Positions 43,979-51,514 of a DNA stretch of 64,000 bases are shown here, in pieces. The notes below the pieces were generated by a model, which did not search any database, had not been told where the DNA came from, and saw only the letters and a list, made by a program, of their open reading frames with translations. Made by a program: the position numbers and the translations under genes. Origin of the DNA: GCA-002708315 sp963676635 (lineage in GTDB: Bacteria > Bacteroidota > Bacteroidia > Bacteroidales > F082); contig OY781105.1 in the NCBI GenBank assembly GCA_963676635.1, forward strand, positions 2,976,001-3,040,000, given 5' to 3'. Every line of letters starts with the position of its first letter. Positions within the stretch are counted from its first letter, which is position 1.

Positions 43979-45393
43979 TTGCTGCTATTATCTTTATCAA
44001 ACAAGTCAAATATCAGCCATTCCAGTGTTTTGCGGGCGTGAACACAAAACTGTCGGTCGATATCCCAAATGGAGCCTTCTTTGTATTCAGCAACAAAAGG
44101 GCAGCCACCACCACATATGCCCAGGGCTATGCAGCTCTCACATTCTTTTATATTTAAGGGGCTACGTTTGGCCCATTCGATATATGTATCATCTTTGGCA
44201 GGATCAAAAGTCTCATCCCACACATCAGTAACAATGTACTTGCCGGTATACATTAATCCCTGACAAATACCTACCTTTCCGGAGGGATTAACGATAATCT
44301 GGTTACCACCCGCAGCATTGCAGTCGAAAGGGTACACCTTCGAATGTGCAAATGCTATGGCCTTACGCATCATACGGTCTTCTGAAATGCCTTTTTCTCT
44401 GTATTTTGTATATGAATCAATGATAAAATCAGCAGCCTTCTCAGCATAGCCGTCGGGGATATTGATATCATCATTGGTTTTTAATATGGGATTGAGTCCC
44501 AGAGAAACAGCTCCTGTATCGAAAACAATATCTGCTGTGCTTTGGGGGTTATTTAAAGAAGCTTCTGTAAGAGTTACCGACAATCCGAATGGCAGCTCTT
44601 CCTGTTTACAGATATCCATAGCCTTGCGGATGTCGTTGTACACAGGGCGGCCGTTGGCATAGCATCTTGAATTATTGGTGGATTCTTCATCCCCATCAAT
44701 GGAAATACTTAGTCCGATATTGTATTCTTTAAGCTTACGGGCGATATCTTTGGTTACCAGAGAGCCGTTGGATATCATATTTAACTTCACATTTGTAGTG
44801 AGAAGTTTTTTATTTTGTAAATCATGTATTTCGTTAATTATGGCTTCCACAACAGTGAAATTCATTAATGGCTCACCACCATAAAAAACAATCTGTTTCT
44901 CTTCGTCAAAGCGTTCATTGTTAAGACGAGTAAGGCGGGCAAAGAAGCGCACCGACTGAATGGCTGTTTCAATTGTCATATGACTGTTTTCCTCCCCCCG
45001 TTGCTCAATTTCCTTCTCCAGATAGCAGTATTTACATCCAAAGTTGCAGTGGTCTGTTACCAGGAAAAAGGCTGTTTTTACATATGGGGGCTTAATGGCT
45101 CTTTGAAATACAGGCAGTACTTTGTTGTCGGTATCAGCTGCCGTTGATAGTATTTTATTATCCAGTAGAATGCTAATGGTGTCTTTTAGCTGGCTACTAT
45201 CATTATCGTTTAACTCTATATAATCAAGCCCGTTGTTTTTATCGTGGTTGCTTAGCTTTTGTAGCTTGTCAGATATTTCTTTTGTCAGATAAACAGGCTT
45301 CATACGCAGTGAGTGATAGTATGCATATATATCGTCTCTGTTAAGAACAAAGGCGAATCCTGAAAAGTAATATCTTGATTTTAATCCTGTCAT
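43975..45393 (-). CDS. Radical SAM/SPASM peptide maturase 2
   Basis: The 472-residue protein has an N-terminal recognition-like domain (residues 1-100, FVLNRDDIYAYYHSLRMKPVYL), the radical SAM site CNFGCKYC (116-123), FYGGEPLMN, and SISIDGDE. The C-terminal SPASM/twitch cysteines are CNAAGGNQIIVNPSGKVGIC and CESCIALGICGGGCPFV. It is a clear paralogue of the next gene upstream, with the same layout. The arrangement after a small Cys-rich peptide gene indicates RiPP maturation, for example thioether or other Cys-linked crosslinks. Chemistry is not established. Confidence 0.9.
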   Translation of the reverse strand: MTGLKSRYYFSGFAFVLNRDDIYAYYHSLRMKPVYLTKEISDKLQKLSNHDKNNGLDYIELNDNDSSQLKDTISILLDNKILSTAADTDNKVLPVFQRAIKPPYVKTAFFLVTDHCNFGCKYCYLEKEIEQRGEENSHMTIETAIQSVRFFARLTRLNNERFDEEKQIVFYGGEPLMNFTVVEAIINEIHDLQNKKLLTTNVKLNMISNGSLVTKDIARKLKEYNIGLSISIDGDEESTNNSRCYANGRPVYNDIRKAMDICKQEELPFGLSVTLTEASLNNPQSTADIVFDTGAVSLGLNPILKTNDDINIPDGYAEKAADFIIDSYTKYREKGISEDRMMRKAIAFAHSKVYPFDCNAAGGNQIIVNPSGKVGICQGLMYTGKYIVTDVWDETFDPAKDDTYIEWAKRSPLNIKECESCIALGICGGGCPFVAEYKEGSIWDIDRQFCVHARKTLEWLIFDLFDKDNSSK

Positions 45394-45403
45394 GGCTGAT
45401 GGC

Positions 45404-46801
45404 TTATTTCTGCTGAATATTATCGTAAAGATCCCAAATTAACCAATTAACAGTGTTTATCATATGATCGCAGTTTATCCGGTTAAGGGCAAATATATCA
45501 CCTTCATTTTTAATGGCAGCAACAAGACAACCTCCGCCACATATGCCTAAAGCCACACAATCCTGACACTGATCCATCAGCAGTGGTTTACGTTTGCCCC
45601 ATTCGTTGTATACGTCTATCTTCTTGGGATCAAATTCCTTATCATAGATATCAGAAACCATAAACTTACGCTCTCCGATAAAGCCTTCACAAGCTCCTAT
45701 TTTGCCGTCGGGCTGAATAATAATCTGGTTACCGCCCACAGCGCCACAATCGGATACGCATACTTTGGCTTTGGCAAACGATTCTACTTTCCTGATAAAG
45801 TTGTCTTCGTATACTATTCCGGTTTCCCTGATAAGCTTAAAGGCGTTGATAATAAAGTCGGATGCGCGTTTAGAATAATCGCCAGTTACATCATTAAAGT
45901 GATCGCCGGGCAACAGCAGGTTAAAGCCTACTCTGTCTGGGCTTATTTCAAAGATAGTGTTGAGAGTCCTTTCGGGATTGCTGATGGTTTCTTCTGTAAG
46001 AGTAACAGACAGAGCAAAATGGGCTCCTACCGTTTTGCAGTTTTCAATTCCTTTGAGGATTTTATTGTAAACAGGCTTTCCTGCGTGATCAACTCTGTTG
46101 GATGTTGACATCTCATCGCCGTCGATGGAGATGGTTATGCCTACGTTGTGCTTTTTCAGGAAGGTAACGACTTCCATTGTCAGCAGTGAGCCATTAGTAA
46201 CGACTGTCAGCTCGATGTCTTTCGGAAGGATTTTTTCCTGTTTGTACTGGTCTATCTTTTCCAGAACTTTTTTCATTACTTTAAAGTTCAGCAGGGGCTC
46301 TCCGCCATAAAATTGTATGGCTTTTCTTTCGTCAGTGCGTTCTTTGTTTTGTTTCACCTGGTCGACGAAAAAATCCAGACCGTCGAGAGCAACTTTTTCA
46401 GACATATACCGCTCTTTGAAGTTGTTTTTCTGTCTGTCGTGTTCAATAAAGCAGTAAGCGCAATTGAAGTTGCAGGCGTCGGTTAGTATGAAAAAGGCAA
46501 CGTATATACCAGGTTCGGGAATATTGTCGCGGTAATATTTGATAGTCTTTTTATCAACTTCACTGTTTTCAATAAGTATGCCGAATAAAGTCAGGGTTTT
46601 TATCAGGTTACTCCATTTCTCTGTATCCTTATCATCAATTTCCTTAAGAAAGGAGTCGACCAACAGAGGCTTTTCAAACATCTTAAGTTGTCCGGCAGTT
46701 TTGTTATCCAGATACAGAGGATGAAATCGCAAGGAGTGAAAAACAGCGGTTATGCCGTCTCTACTGATAAAGTGAGCGTAAGTGGATAGTTTAAGGTTCA
46801 A
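45404..46801 (-). CDS. Radical SAM/SPASM peptide maturase 1
   Basis: The 465-residue protein shares its plan with its neighbour: an N-terminal domain (1-95, FISRDGITAVFHSLRFHPLYL), radical SAM cysteines at 110, 114 and 117 (CNFNCAYC), FYGGEPLLN, TISIDGDEMS, and SPASM motifs CGAVGGNQIIIQPDGKIGAC and CQDCVALGICGGGCLVAA. It is 10 bp before maturase 2 and 77 bp after the precursor stop, with an intrinsic terminator in that gap. Two tandem paralogues suggest two modification steps or two partners. Confidence 0.9.
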   Translation of the reverse strand: MNLKLSTYAHFISRDGITAVFHSLRFHPLYLDNKTAGQLKMFEKPLLVDSFLKEIDDKDTEKWSNLIKTLTLFGILIENSEVDKKTIKYYRDNIPEPGIYVAFFILTDACNFNCAYCFIEHDRQKNNFKERYMSEKVALDGLDFFVDQVKQNKERTDERKAIQFYGGEPLLNFKVMKKVLEKIDQYKQEKILPKDIELTVVTNGSLLTMEVVTFLKKHNVGITISIDGDEMSTSNRVDHAGKPVYNKILKGIENCKTVGAHFALSVTLTEETISNPERTLNTIFEISPDRVGFNLLLPGDHFNDVTGDYSKRASDFIINAFKLIRETGIVYEDNFIRKVESFAKAKVCVSDCGAVGGNQIIIQPDGKIGACEGFIGERKFMVSDIYDKEFDPKKIDVYNEWGKRKPLLMDQCQDCVALGICGGGCLVAAIKNEGDIFALNRINCDHMINTVNWLIWDLYDNIQQK

Positions 46802-46819
46802 TGTTTAATGTTTAAAGTT

Positions 46820-46857
46820 AAAAAAATAGAGCATTTTACCATTATAAAATGCTCTAT
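46820..46857 (-). terminator. Terminator/attenuator between RiPP precursor and maturase genes
   Basis: Perfect 13-bp stem ATAGAGCATTTTA/TAAAATGCTCTAT with a 6-nt loop, followed on the minus strand by seven T. It starts 21 bp after the precursor stop. Partial read-through would give much more precursor RNA than maturase RNA. Confidence 0.85.
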
Positions 46858-46878
46858 CAGAAACAATACAGAAATTGT

Positions 46879-47058
46879 TTACCAGTTAAGTTCAGCTAAT
46901 ACCTTCTCATCGATTTCTTCAATTTCGTGACCTTTATTGCAAGAACCGCATGAGCAGGTAATCATAGTAGGGTTAAAAACAATGCTTCCGTAAATCTTGT
47001 TGTAATCACCTTTTCCAGGAATTACAACACCGTCATTTTTTAAATTTTGTGTTAACAT
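46879..47058 (-). CDS. Candidate RiPP precursor peptide, 59 residues
   Basis: The ATG at 47058 opens a 59-codon frame. The peptide begins MLTQNLKNDGVVIPGKGDYN (leader-like), continues KIYGSIVFNPTMI, then has the cysteine cluster TCSCGSCNKGH (Cys 35, 37 and 40) and an acidic end EIEEIDEKVLAELNW. It lies directly upstream of two radical SAM/SPASM maturases on the same strand and ends before a strong terminator, as RiPP precursor genes often do. There is no double-glycine leader end. The cysteine cluster is the likely modified core. From memory, curated families of paired radical SAM enzyme and small peptide (for example CbpA/CbpB) exist, and this may belong to one; I cannot check. Confidence 0.75.
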   Translation of the reverse strand: MLTQNLKNDGVVIPGKGDYNKIYGSIVFNPTMITCSCGSCNKGHEIEEIDEKVLAELNW

Positions 47059-47586
47059 AACTTAGTTCATTTAATGTTTTAGCGCCATAAAAGTATAAAA
47101 ATATATTTAAACAAAAGGAGTGTTATGTTATTAAATTGTAAAAAAATATAAATGAAGTATATGGAGAATCCGAAAATATAACTTTCAAAGAAGCTACTTG
47201 GGGGTCTGGAGAATATTCCATATATATAAGTGCATAGCTGTTCAATGAGAAACCCCGACCGAAGTGCTGCCAATTCACTCTTAATCTCATCCTGATTGGA
47301 TTGTATAATGGGGGAGGCTTGATTAAAAGCAGATTATTTTGGGAAATGATGTAGTTTGATTTTGTTTTCTATAACAGAAAAAGAGATTTGAGTTATGAAA
47401 ACAACTGTCAGACAACGTTTGTCAGGAATGTTTTCCAATGCTTTGGGACTTCTTAATCCATAGTCTCTGGATGTCTTGACCTTAAGCATCCTGGAGAAGC
47501 CCATCAGACTTAATGAAAGACCCTCTCTAATACTAATTATTATTTGCTCGCAAATTGCTACTTTTTAGAAATATTTTCATATCTTT
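47059..47586. other. Intergenic region, no gene supported
   Basis: Divergent region between the RiPP precursor and HU-like genes. The precursor promoter should lie near 47075-47125; a TTTG followed by TACTTTTA is present on the minus strand but with shorter spacing than usual. A 22-codon frame at 47395-47463 is not supported by anything else. The sequence around 47440-47520 has less AT bias than its surroundings and may be a decayed gene remnant. Confidence 0.4.
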
Positions 47587-47750
47587 GATGCGCATCAGAA
47601 AAGTTTTTGATGCGCATTAGAATGGTTTTTGATGCGCATCAGGATGAGTTTTGATGCGCATCAGGATGAGTTTTGATGCGCATCAGGATGAGTTTTGATG
47701 CGCATCAGGATGAGTTTTGATGCGCATCAGGATTGTTTTTGATGCGCATT
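47587..47750. repeat. 22-bp-phased palindrome array, GATGCGCATC type (8 units)
   Basis: Eight copies of TTTTGATGCGCATCAG-like units have centres at 47591, 47613, 47635, 47657, 47679, 47701, 47723 and 47745, exactly 22 bp apart. Each contains the palindrome GATGCGCATC (CATT in two). The linker varies slightly (AGGATGAGTT in most). There are no unique spacers, so this is not a CRISPR. Confidence 0.92.
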
Positions 47751-47756
47751 AGAGAT

Positions 47757-47815
47757 GTCTTTCGTGAAGAGAGAATATGTCTTTCATGAAGAGAGAATGT
47801 GTCTTTCATGAAGTG
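47757..47815. repeat. 22-bp-phased array, TTTCATGAA type (3 units)
   Basis: Three copies of ATGTCTTTCATGAAGAG-like units (first copy CGTGAA) with the palindrome TTCATGAA have centres at 47764, 47786 and 47808, 22 bp apart. It follows the GATGCGCATC array and ends 50 bp before the HU-like gene. Confidence 0.75.
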
Positions 47816-47865
47816 AAAACAGATGCTTTGATATTTTTAATTATTATAACCAAACTTCATTTATT

Positions 47866-48252
47866 ATGAGCGTACAATACAGAGTAATTAGTACAGTTAA
47901 ACCAGGTAGTTCAGACAAAAGTGATCTTATTCATTTTCCCAGATTGTGTAAAAGCACACCTGTTGGATTAAAGGAAATATCTAATATGCTGGCCAAGAGG
48001 TCAACAGCCAGTGCCGGCGATTTGCAGTTGGTAGTAGAAGAGTTAATATCTCTTATTCCTGAATTAGTTTCTGATGGAAAAACTGTTACACTAGGTGATC
48101 TTGGAACTTTTAAGCTGCATGCGAAAACGGAACCTTCAGATAAATTGGAAAATGTTAATGTAAAAAACATAAAGGGTTACCGACTTAGTTTTACTCCTTC
48201 AAGTGTGATCAGAAAACAGCTTAAGGGAATTAAAGCAGAGAAAGCTAAGTAA
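47866..48252 (+). CDS. HU-like DNA-binding protein (Bacteroidetes type)
   Basis: The 128-residue protein has the fold of the HU/IHF superfamily in its Bacteroidetes form: N-terminal YRVISTVKPG strand, helices LKEISNMLAKRS and LVVEELISLIPELV, then TVTLGDLGTFKLH and a long C-terminal arm with GYRLSFTPSSVIRKQL. It bends and coats DNA. It sits directly beside the largest 22-bp-phased palindrome array, which may be coincidence. Confidence 0.9.
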   Translation: MSVQYRVISTVKPGSSDKSDLIHFPRLCKSTPVGLKEISNMLAKRSTASAGDLQLVVEELISLIPELVSDGKTVTLGDLGTFKLHAKTEPSDKLENVNVKNIKGYRLSFTPSSVIRKQLKGIKAEKAK

Positions 48253-48337
48253 ATTACACCTTACAGATAATTTTAATATTATACTCTTATCATAAGGATA
48301 ACAGGGGGGAAGTATTAGTATGAGTGAGCCAATAAGC

Positions 48338-48382
48338 AAAAAAACAGAGCAAGGTTGCAAGTAAATGACAACTTTGCTGTTC
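48338..48382 (-). terminator. Terminator of the first tRNA-Leu gene
   Basis: On the minus strand ACAGCAAAGTTG pairs imperfectly with CAACCTTGCTCTGT and is followed by seven T, 30-75 bp after the tRNA 3' end. Confidence 0.65.
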
Positions 48383-48413
48383 ACTCACTCTCATTCTCAC
48401 TCTGTTCATCAAG

Positions 48414-48497
48414 TACCCAAGGCCGGGGTCGAACCGGCACTCCAGGGAAGGAACTGGTTTTTGAGACCAGCGCGTCTACCAATTCCGCCACTTGGGC
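48414..48497 (-). tRNA. tRNA-Leu (CAA), copy 1
   Basis: 84 nt on the minus strand. The acceptor stem is GCCCAAG/CTTGGGT, the anticodon arm CTGGT-CTCAAAA-ACCAG (anticodon CAA), there is a long class II variable arm, and the T arm is GCCGG-TTCGACC-CCGGC. CCA is not encoded. It is identical to the copy at 56123-56206. Confidence 0.96.
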
Positions 48498-48578
48498 ATT
48501 TCAGAAATATTAAGGTATTGCATTATTACTACTTGAATATCTCCCTTAAGTGTTCAAAAATGGAAAAATGAATGGATT

Positions 48579-48599
48579 TTTCTCCACAATTTCTCCACA
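48579..48599. repeat. Left-end paired repeat (possible integrase arm sites)
   Basis: TTTCTCCACA occurs twice, 11 bp apart (48579-48588 and 48590-48599), directly before the integrase start. A related pair is at the right end of the island. Confidence 0.5.
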
Positions 48600-48600
48600 A

Positions 48601-49192
48601 ATGATTATTAAATATTATTTATCCCATCGAAATAAAGAATGTTCGATAAGAGTATGTATTTGTGAAAACAAAACTCAGCAGTTTAAAATTAATATTCCGC
48701 ATAAAATACAACCAAAGTATTGGGATATCAAGAACCAAGTTGCAAAAAAAAACAATGAAAGGATATATTTCTTTTAACAAAAAGATTGAGAAATATAAGC
48801 TTGATTTATTAACCATTATTAATGATAATTATGATTCACCAAATGATTGGAGTGTTCTCATTGAAAGTATTAAAAGCTTTGTTAAAGGAGAAAAGAAGGA
48901 GTATTATGAGACAATCAAAATCACGAGGCTTATTGATAGCTTTATAAAGGAAAGAAAACCAGAATATAAACCTGGGACTATACGCAAATATGAAATCCTT
49001 AAAACCTTGATCTCCCATTTTGAAGGGAAGCATAATATTTTGCTTTATTCAAATGTCGTTAATTACGAAAATATTGAGAAGTTTCGTCAGTATGTATTAT
49101 ATGAACGGGATAACAGGAGTTCGTCCTCCTTTGTCGAGCAATTTTGTTGCCAGAACCAGAAAAGAGATAGATTATCACATTACTGTCCGTAG
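48601..49192 (+). pseudogene. Tyrosine recombinase (phage integrase) remnant
   Basis: From the ATG at 48601 the frame reads an arm DNA-binding domain (MIIKYYLSHRNKECSIRV, PKYWDIKNQVAKK). The frame then shifts near the run of nine A at about 48745-48753 and continues in another frame as a SAM-like core-binding domain (FNKKIEKYKLDLL ... GTIRKYEILKTLISHF ... YENIEKFRQYVLYER). After about 49105 the similarity stops, and the catalytic domain with its Arg-His-Arg-Tyr residues is absent. The integrase is therefore both frameshifted and truncated. Confidence 0.75.
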
Positions 49193-49561
49193 GTTGCATA
49201 AGCAATTCTGTCATCAAAATATGCTTCTCCTGCGGTAGCCCTCACACATAACTCCCAGTATTTTAATAATCTTCATTCTCTTCAGGATATAAAAATCCTT
49301 TTGTTATTTATAGTTAATGCTCGCCTGCGATCAGTCGGGCTGCGGATGATTACTATTAGCCTCCGGCAGGTAGGAATCCTTGTGTTTACAATATATCAGC
49401 TACCAGAGCAAACTCAATGCGTTAGCTGACCCTCCTTCAACTCGCGGACGGCTCGCGGGTTAGTTTTTGAAAATAATTAACAGCTATGTAGTTTGAGCGG
49501 GCTACAAACTTTGAAATTTAACACTTTACCTGCCATTACTTATACAAAATGTTAGGCATAT
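49193..49561. other. Intergenic, ends in attC-like spacer A
   Basis: No gene is supported. The region is GC-richer than its neighbours around 49330-49460 and contains hairpins (CGCGGACGGCTCGCG near 49446). Its right end, next to the stop of the 49562 gene, carries TGTTAGGC (49550-49557; minus strand GCCTAAC, fitting the RYYYAAC form of an integron R'' box). AAATTTAACACTTT (49514-49527) lies 36 bp before it; the same 14-mer occurs at the same distance in spacer C. Confidence 0.5.
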
Positions 49562-50287
49562 TTATTTTTTAATAAAAGTAAATGTATAATCATCTAATAA
49601 AACTGATGTCACTTTGCAATAATATTTTGATTTGTATTTAGTTCCTTCCATATCTTCATAGCTTATTTCAAAGTTACATTTTGGGAAACCGTCTAAACTT
49701 AAATAGTGGCCATACTTATTCCTTAAATAGTCAAAACAAGCCAAGAAAGCCAAATATGAATCTGTGAATATGTACTTGCTAGGCTTTTTCTGATGTCGAC
49801 TTACAAAAGTACCTAATTCTCTTGCTTCTGTGTCGATTTGAGTATATATGTAACTTTCATCAAATGTGGTGCGAACTTCAAACAAATCCTTATTGTCAAC
49901 AAAAACAAATTCATTTTTCAAGTCAATCTTTTTTATAAACCTTATTGCCTTATTTACATTAAATGATTCCTTTATTCTTACGTTTTCAGCAATACCTTCA
50001 CCGACATTTAGCACATCGAAACAAAAATCTACATTCTTTTCTTTCTTTTTAGGATAGGCATCAACCCATTTGGTTTTAAATAACCAATTTTTATCATAAT
50101 CATCATCAATGATACATTTAGCAGAAACTCTATGTCCAAAAATAACTCGAGGTCGAAAAGAGTCCTTTCTTTGTTTTATTAAAACATATAAAGTAAATAG
50201 CGTTATCACTGAAGTAATAAATGCTCCAATTCCACTAATGTTTTGGATTAAATTGTCATAGTTTAAATCGCATAGAAACTCTTTCAT
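49562..50287 (-). CDS. Membrane-anchored protein of unknown function
   Basis: The 241-residue protein has one N-terminal membrane helix (IGAFITSVITLFTLYVLI, residues about 19-36) and a soluble remainder beginning RKDSFRPRVIFGHRV. The body is rich in Phe, Lys and Asp, with CFDVLNVGEGIAENVRIKES, a phrase seen in small membrane proteins of accessory islands. I recognise no catalytic motif. It is the last of the cassette-like genes, next to spacers A and B. A defence or stress role is only suggested by location. Confidence 0.7.
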   Translation of the reverse strand: MKEFLCDLNYDNLIQNISGIGAFITSVITLFTLYVLIKQRKDSFRPRVIFGHRVSAKCIIDDDYDKNWLFKTKWVDAYPKKKEKNVDFCFDVLNVGEGIAENVRIKESFNVNKAIRFIKKIDLKNEFVFVDNKDLFEVRTTFDESYIYTQIDTEARELGTFVSRHQKKPSKYIFTDSYLAFLACFDYLRNKYGHYLSLDGFPKCNFEISYEDMEGTKYKSKYYCKVTSVLLDDYTFTFIKK

Positions 50288-50305
50288 TTCTTGGTTTTTT
50301 AATTA

Positions 50306-50436
50306 TGCATAACGGTTTGAATATGATGCGTGCCGCATTTTATTCGATAAGTTTCTTTAGTTTCTATATCTTCAAATTTACAATTCATCTTCTTTGAGGC
50401 ACTTAACTGCGGTATGCATTATATTTTTTGTTGGGG
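50306..50436. repeat. attC-like imperfect palindrome, spacer B
   Basis: The left arm ACGGTTTGAATATGATGCGT and the right arm (inverted ATATAATGCATACCGCA) pair, with several G-T wobbles, around a 70-bp middle. The ends are TGCATAAC (50306-50313) and TGTTGGGG (50429-50436), close to the next start and the previous stop. It is closely related to spacer D. Confidence 0.65.
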
Positions 50437-50442
50437 GTAGTT

Positions 50443-51309
50443 TTATTTGTCTTTTAATCTCTTTAATGGGCCTCTAAATTCATCAATTAGTGCACTAAGA
50501 GGTTCAGCACCCCGATAAAAGGCCTGGGAATCAACACTATCATCAGCAGTTAAGTTTGCTGCTTTAAGGACTTCTTTAACAGCCTTTGGATTTACCTGTC
50601 TTTTCCATCCAGGGAAGCCTATCTGAATTACCCTTCTTTCTGTATCTTTTTTAGTGCCAAAAATTGATGTTTTTACTTTCTTTTTAATCACATCTGCAGA
50701 ATTAGAGGATGGCTTAGGTTCAATCCTATAGTTATAATTTTTTAATAAGCTGTTAAAATCATTATATGTGATTGGGTAATATCTTTTATCAACATTTCTG
50801 GTATTCCTTCTTAAAAAGTCTGACAAAAATAAAATTTGAGAATCTTGTTTATCCTCAAAGTATTTATACCTTGGGTACATTGCCAAAGTTCCCGCTGCAA
50901 CTCTTACTGAAAGTACCTCAAATTCCTTTTGCTTTGAGGTAATAGTTTTTTTGAAAGTTAGTAAATGATAAATTAGTATTAATAAAGCAGTTCGCTTATT
51001 GCCATCATGGAATGAGTGGTTTTTAACCAAACCAAAAAATAATGTTGCACAGATTTGTAATGGTTGATCCCATTTCAATTTTCCATTAAACCCTGTTACT
51101 TGTCTGCCTAATGCAGAACCCAAGATATTCATATCTTTTATTCCATAAACTATTTCCTCTCCTTCATCAATAAAGTAATCACAAATTAAATAATGCGCTC
51201 TTAAAACATCATCATAGGAGATTAATCCATTTGCTATAAACGGGTCATCTTTTATTTGCTTCTTTGTTCTTTCATAATCCTGGAATAAGTGTCTAGGTAA
51301 GTTCTTCAT
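50443..51309 (-). CDS. Fic/Doc-family protein
   Basis: The 288-residue protein has the Fic catalytic loop HSFHDGNKRT at residues 98-107, matching HxFx(D/E)GNxR, within an all-helical domain (1-130). A C-terminal basic region follows, with a helix resembling a mRNA-interferase-like or HicA-like patch (IGFPGWKRQVNPKAVKEVLK). Fic proteins transfer AMP or phosphate groups to targets and often act as toxins. No small antitoxin gene is adjacent and no inhibitory (S/T)xxxE(G/N) helix is obvious. It is one unit of the cassette-like set. Confidence 0.88.
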   Translation of the reverse strand: MKNLPRHLFQDYERTKKQIKDDPFIANGLISYDDVLRAHYLICDYFIDEGEEIVYGIKDMNILGSALGRQVTGFNGKLKWDQPLQICATLFFGLVKNHSFHDGNKRTALLILIYHLLTFKKTITSKQKEFEVLSVRVAAGTLAMYPRYKYFEDKQDSQILFLSDFLRRNTRNVDKRYYPITYNDFNSLLKNYNYRIEPKPSSNSADVIKKKVKTSIFGTKKDTERRVIQIGFPGWKRQVNPKAVKEVLKAANLTADDSVDSQAFYRGAEPLSALIDEFRGPLKRLKDK

Positions 51310-51350
51310 TGAGTCAAATTTCTATGTTTTGTGCTTCATTTGCAAATTAC

Positions 51351-51503
51351 TGCTAACTATTATATATCGCACCGAAAGTGCCGTTTTTCGCCACCCGTTG
51401 GTTGTATATCGGTAGTATTTATAAAAATCTTTCAAGTTATTAGTATTAACAGGTCGTTCAAATTTAACACTTTCTACCCTATGTTTTTTATTGCGTGTTA
51501 GCA
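51351..51503. repeat. attC-like imperfect palindrome, spacer C
   Basis: The ends are exact inverted copies: TGCTAAC (51351-51357) and GTTAGCA (51497-51503), 30-60 bp from the Fic start and 11 bp from the KAP stop. The interior contains the hairpin CACCGAAAGTGCCGTTTTTCG and AAATTTAACACTTT (51460-51473), shared with spacer A at the same 36-bp distance from TGTTAG. Confidence 0.65.
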
Positions 51504-51514
51504 CCTGGTTTTTA

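Noticed and set aside
47395..47463. 22-codon frame MKTTVRQRLSGMFSNALGLL...
   Set aside because: Too short, no conserved feature and no operon partner; possibly a gene remnant.
47587..47815. Possible CRISPR array
   Set aside because: The period is a constant 22 bp with no unique spacers, units are palindromic throughout, and there are no cas genes in the window.
51322..51504. 60-residue minus-strand frame between KAP and Fic genes
   Set aside because: It lies wholly inside the palindromic spacer C, including its inverted ends, so it is better read as a non-coding spacer.
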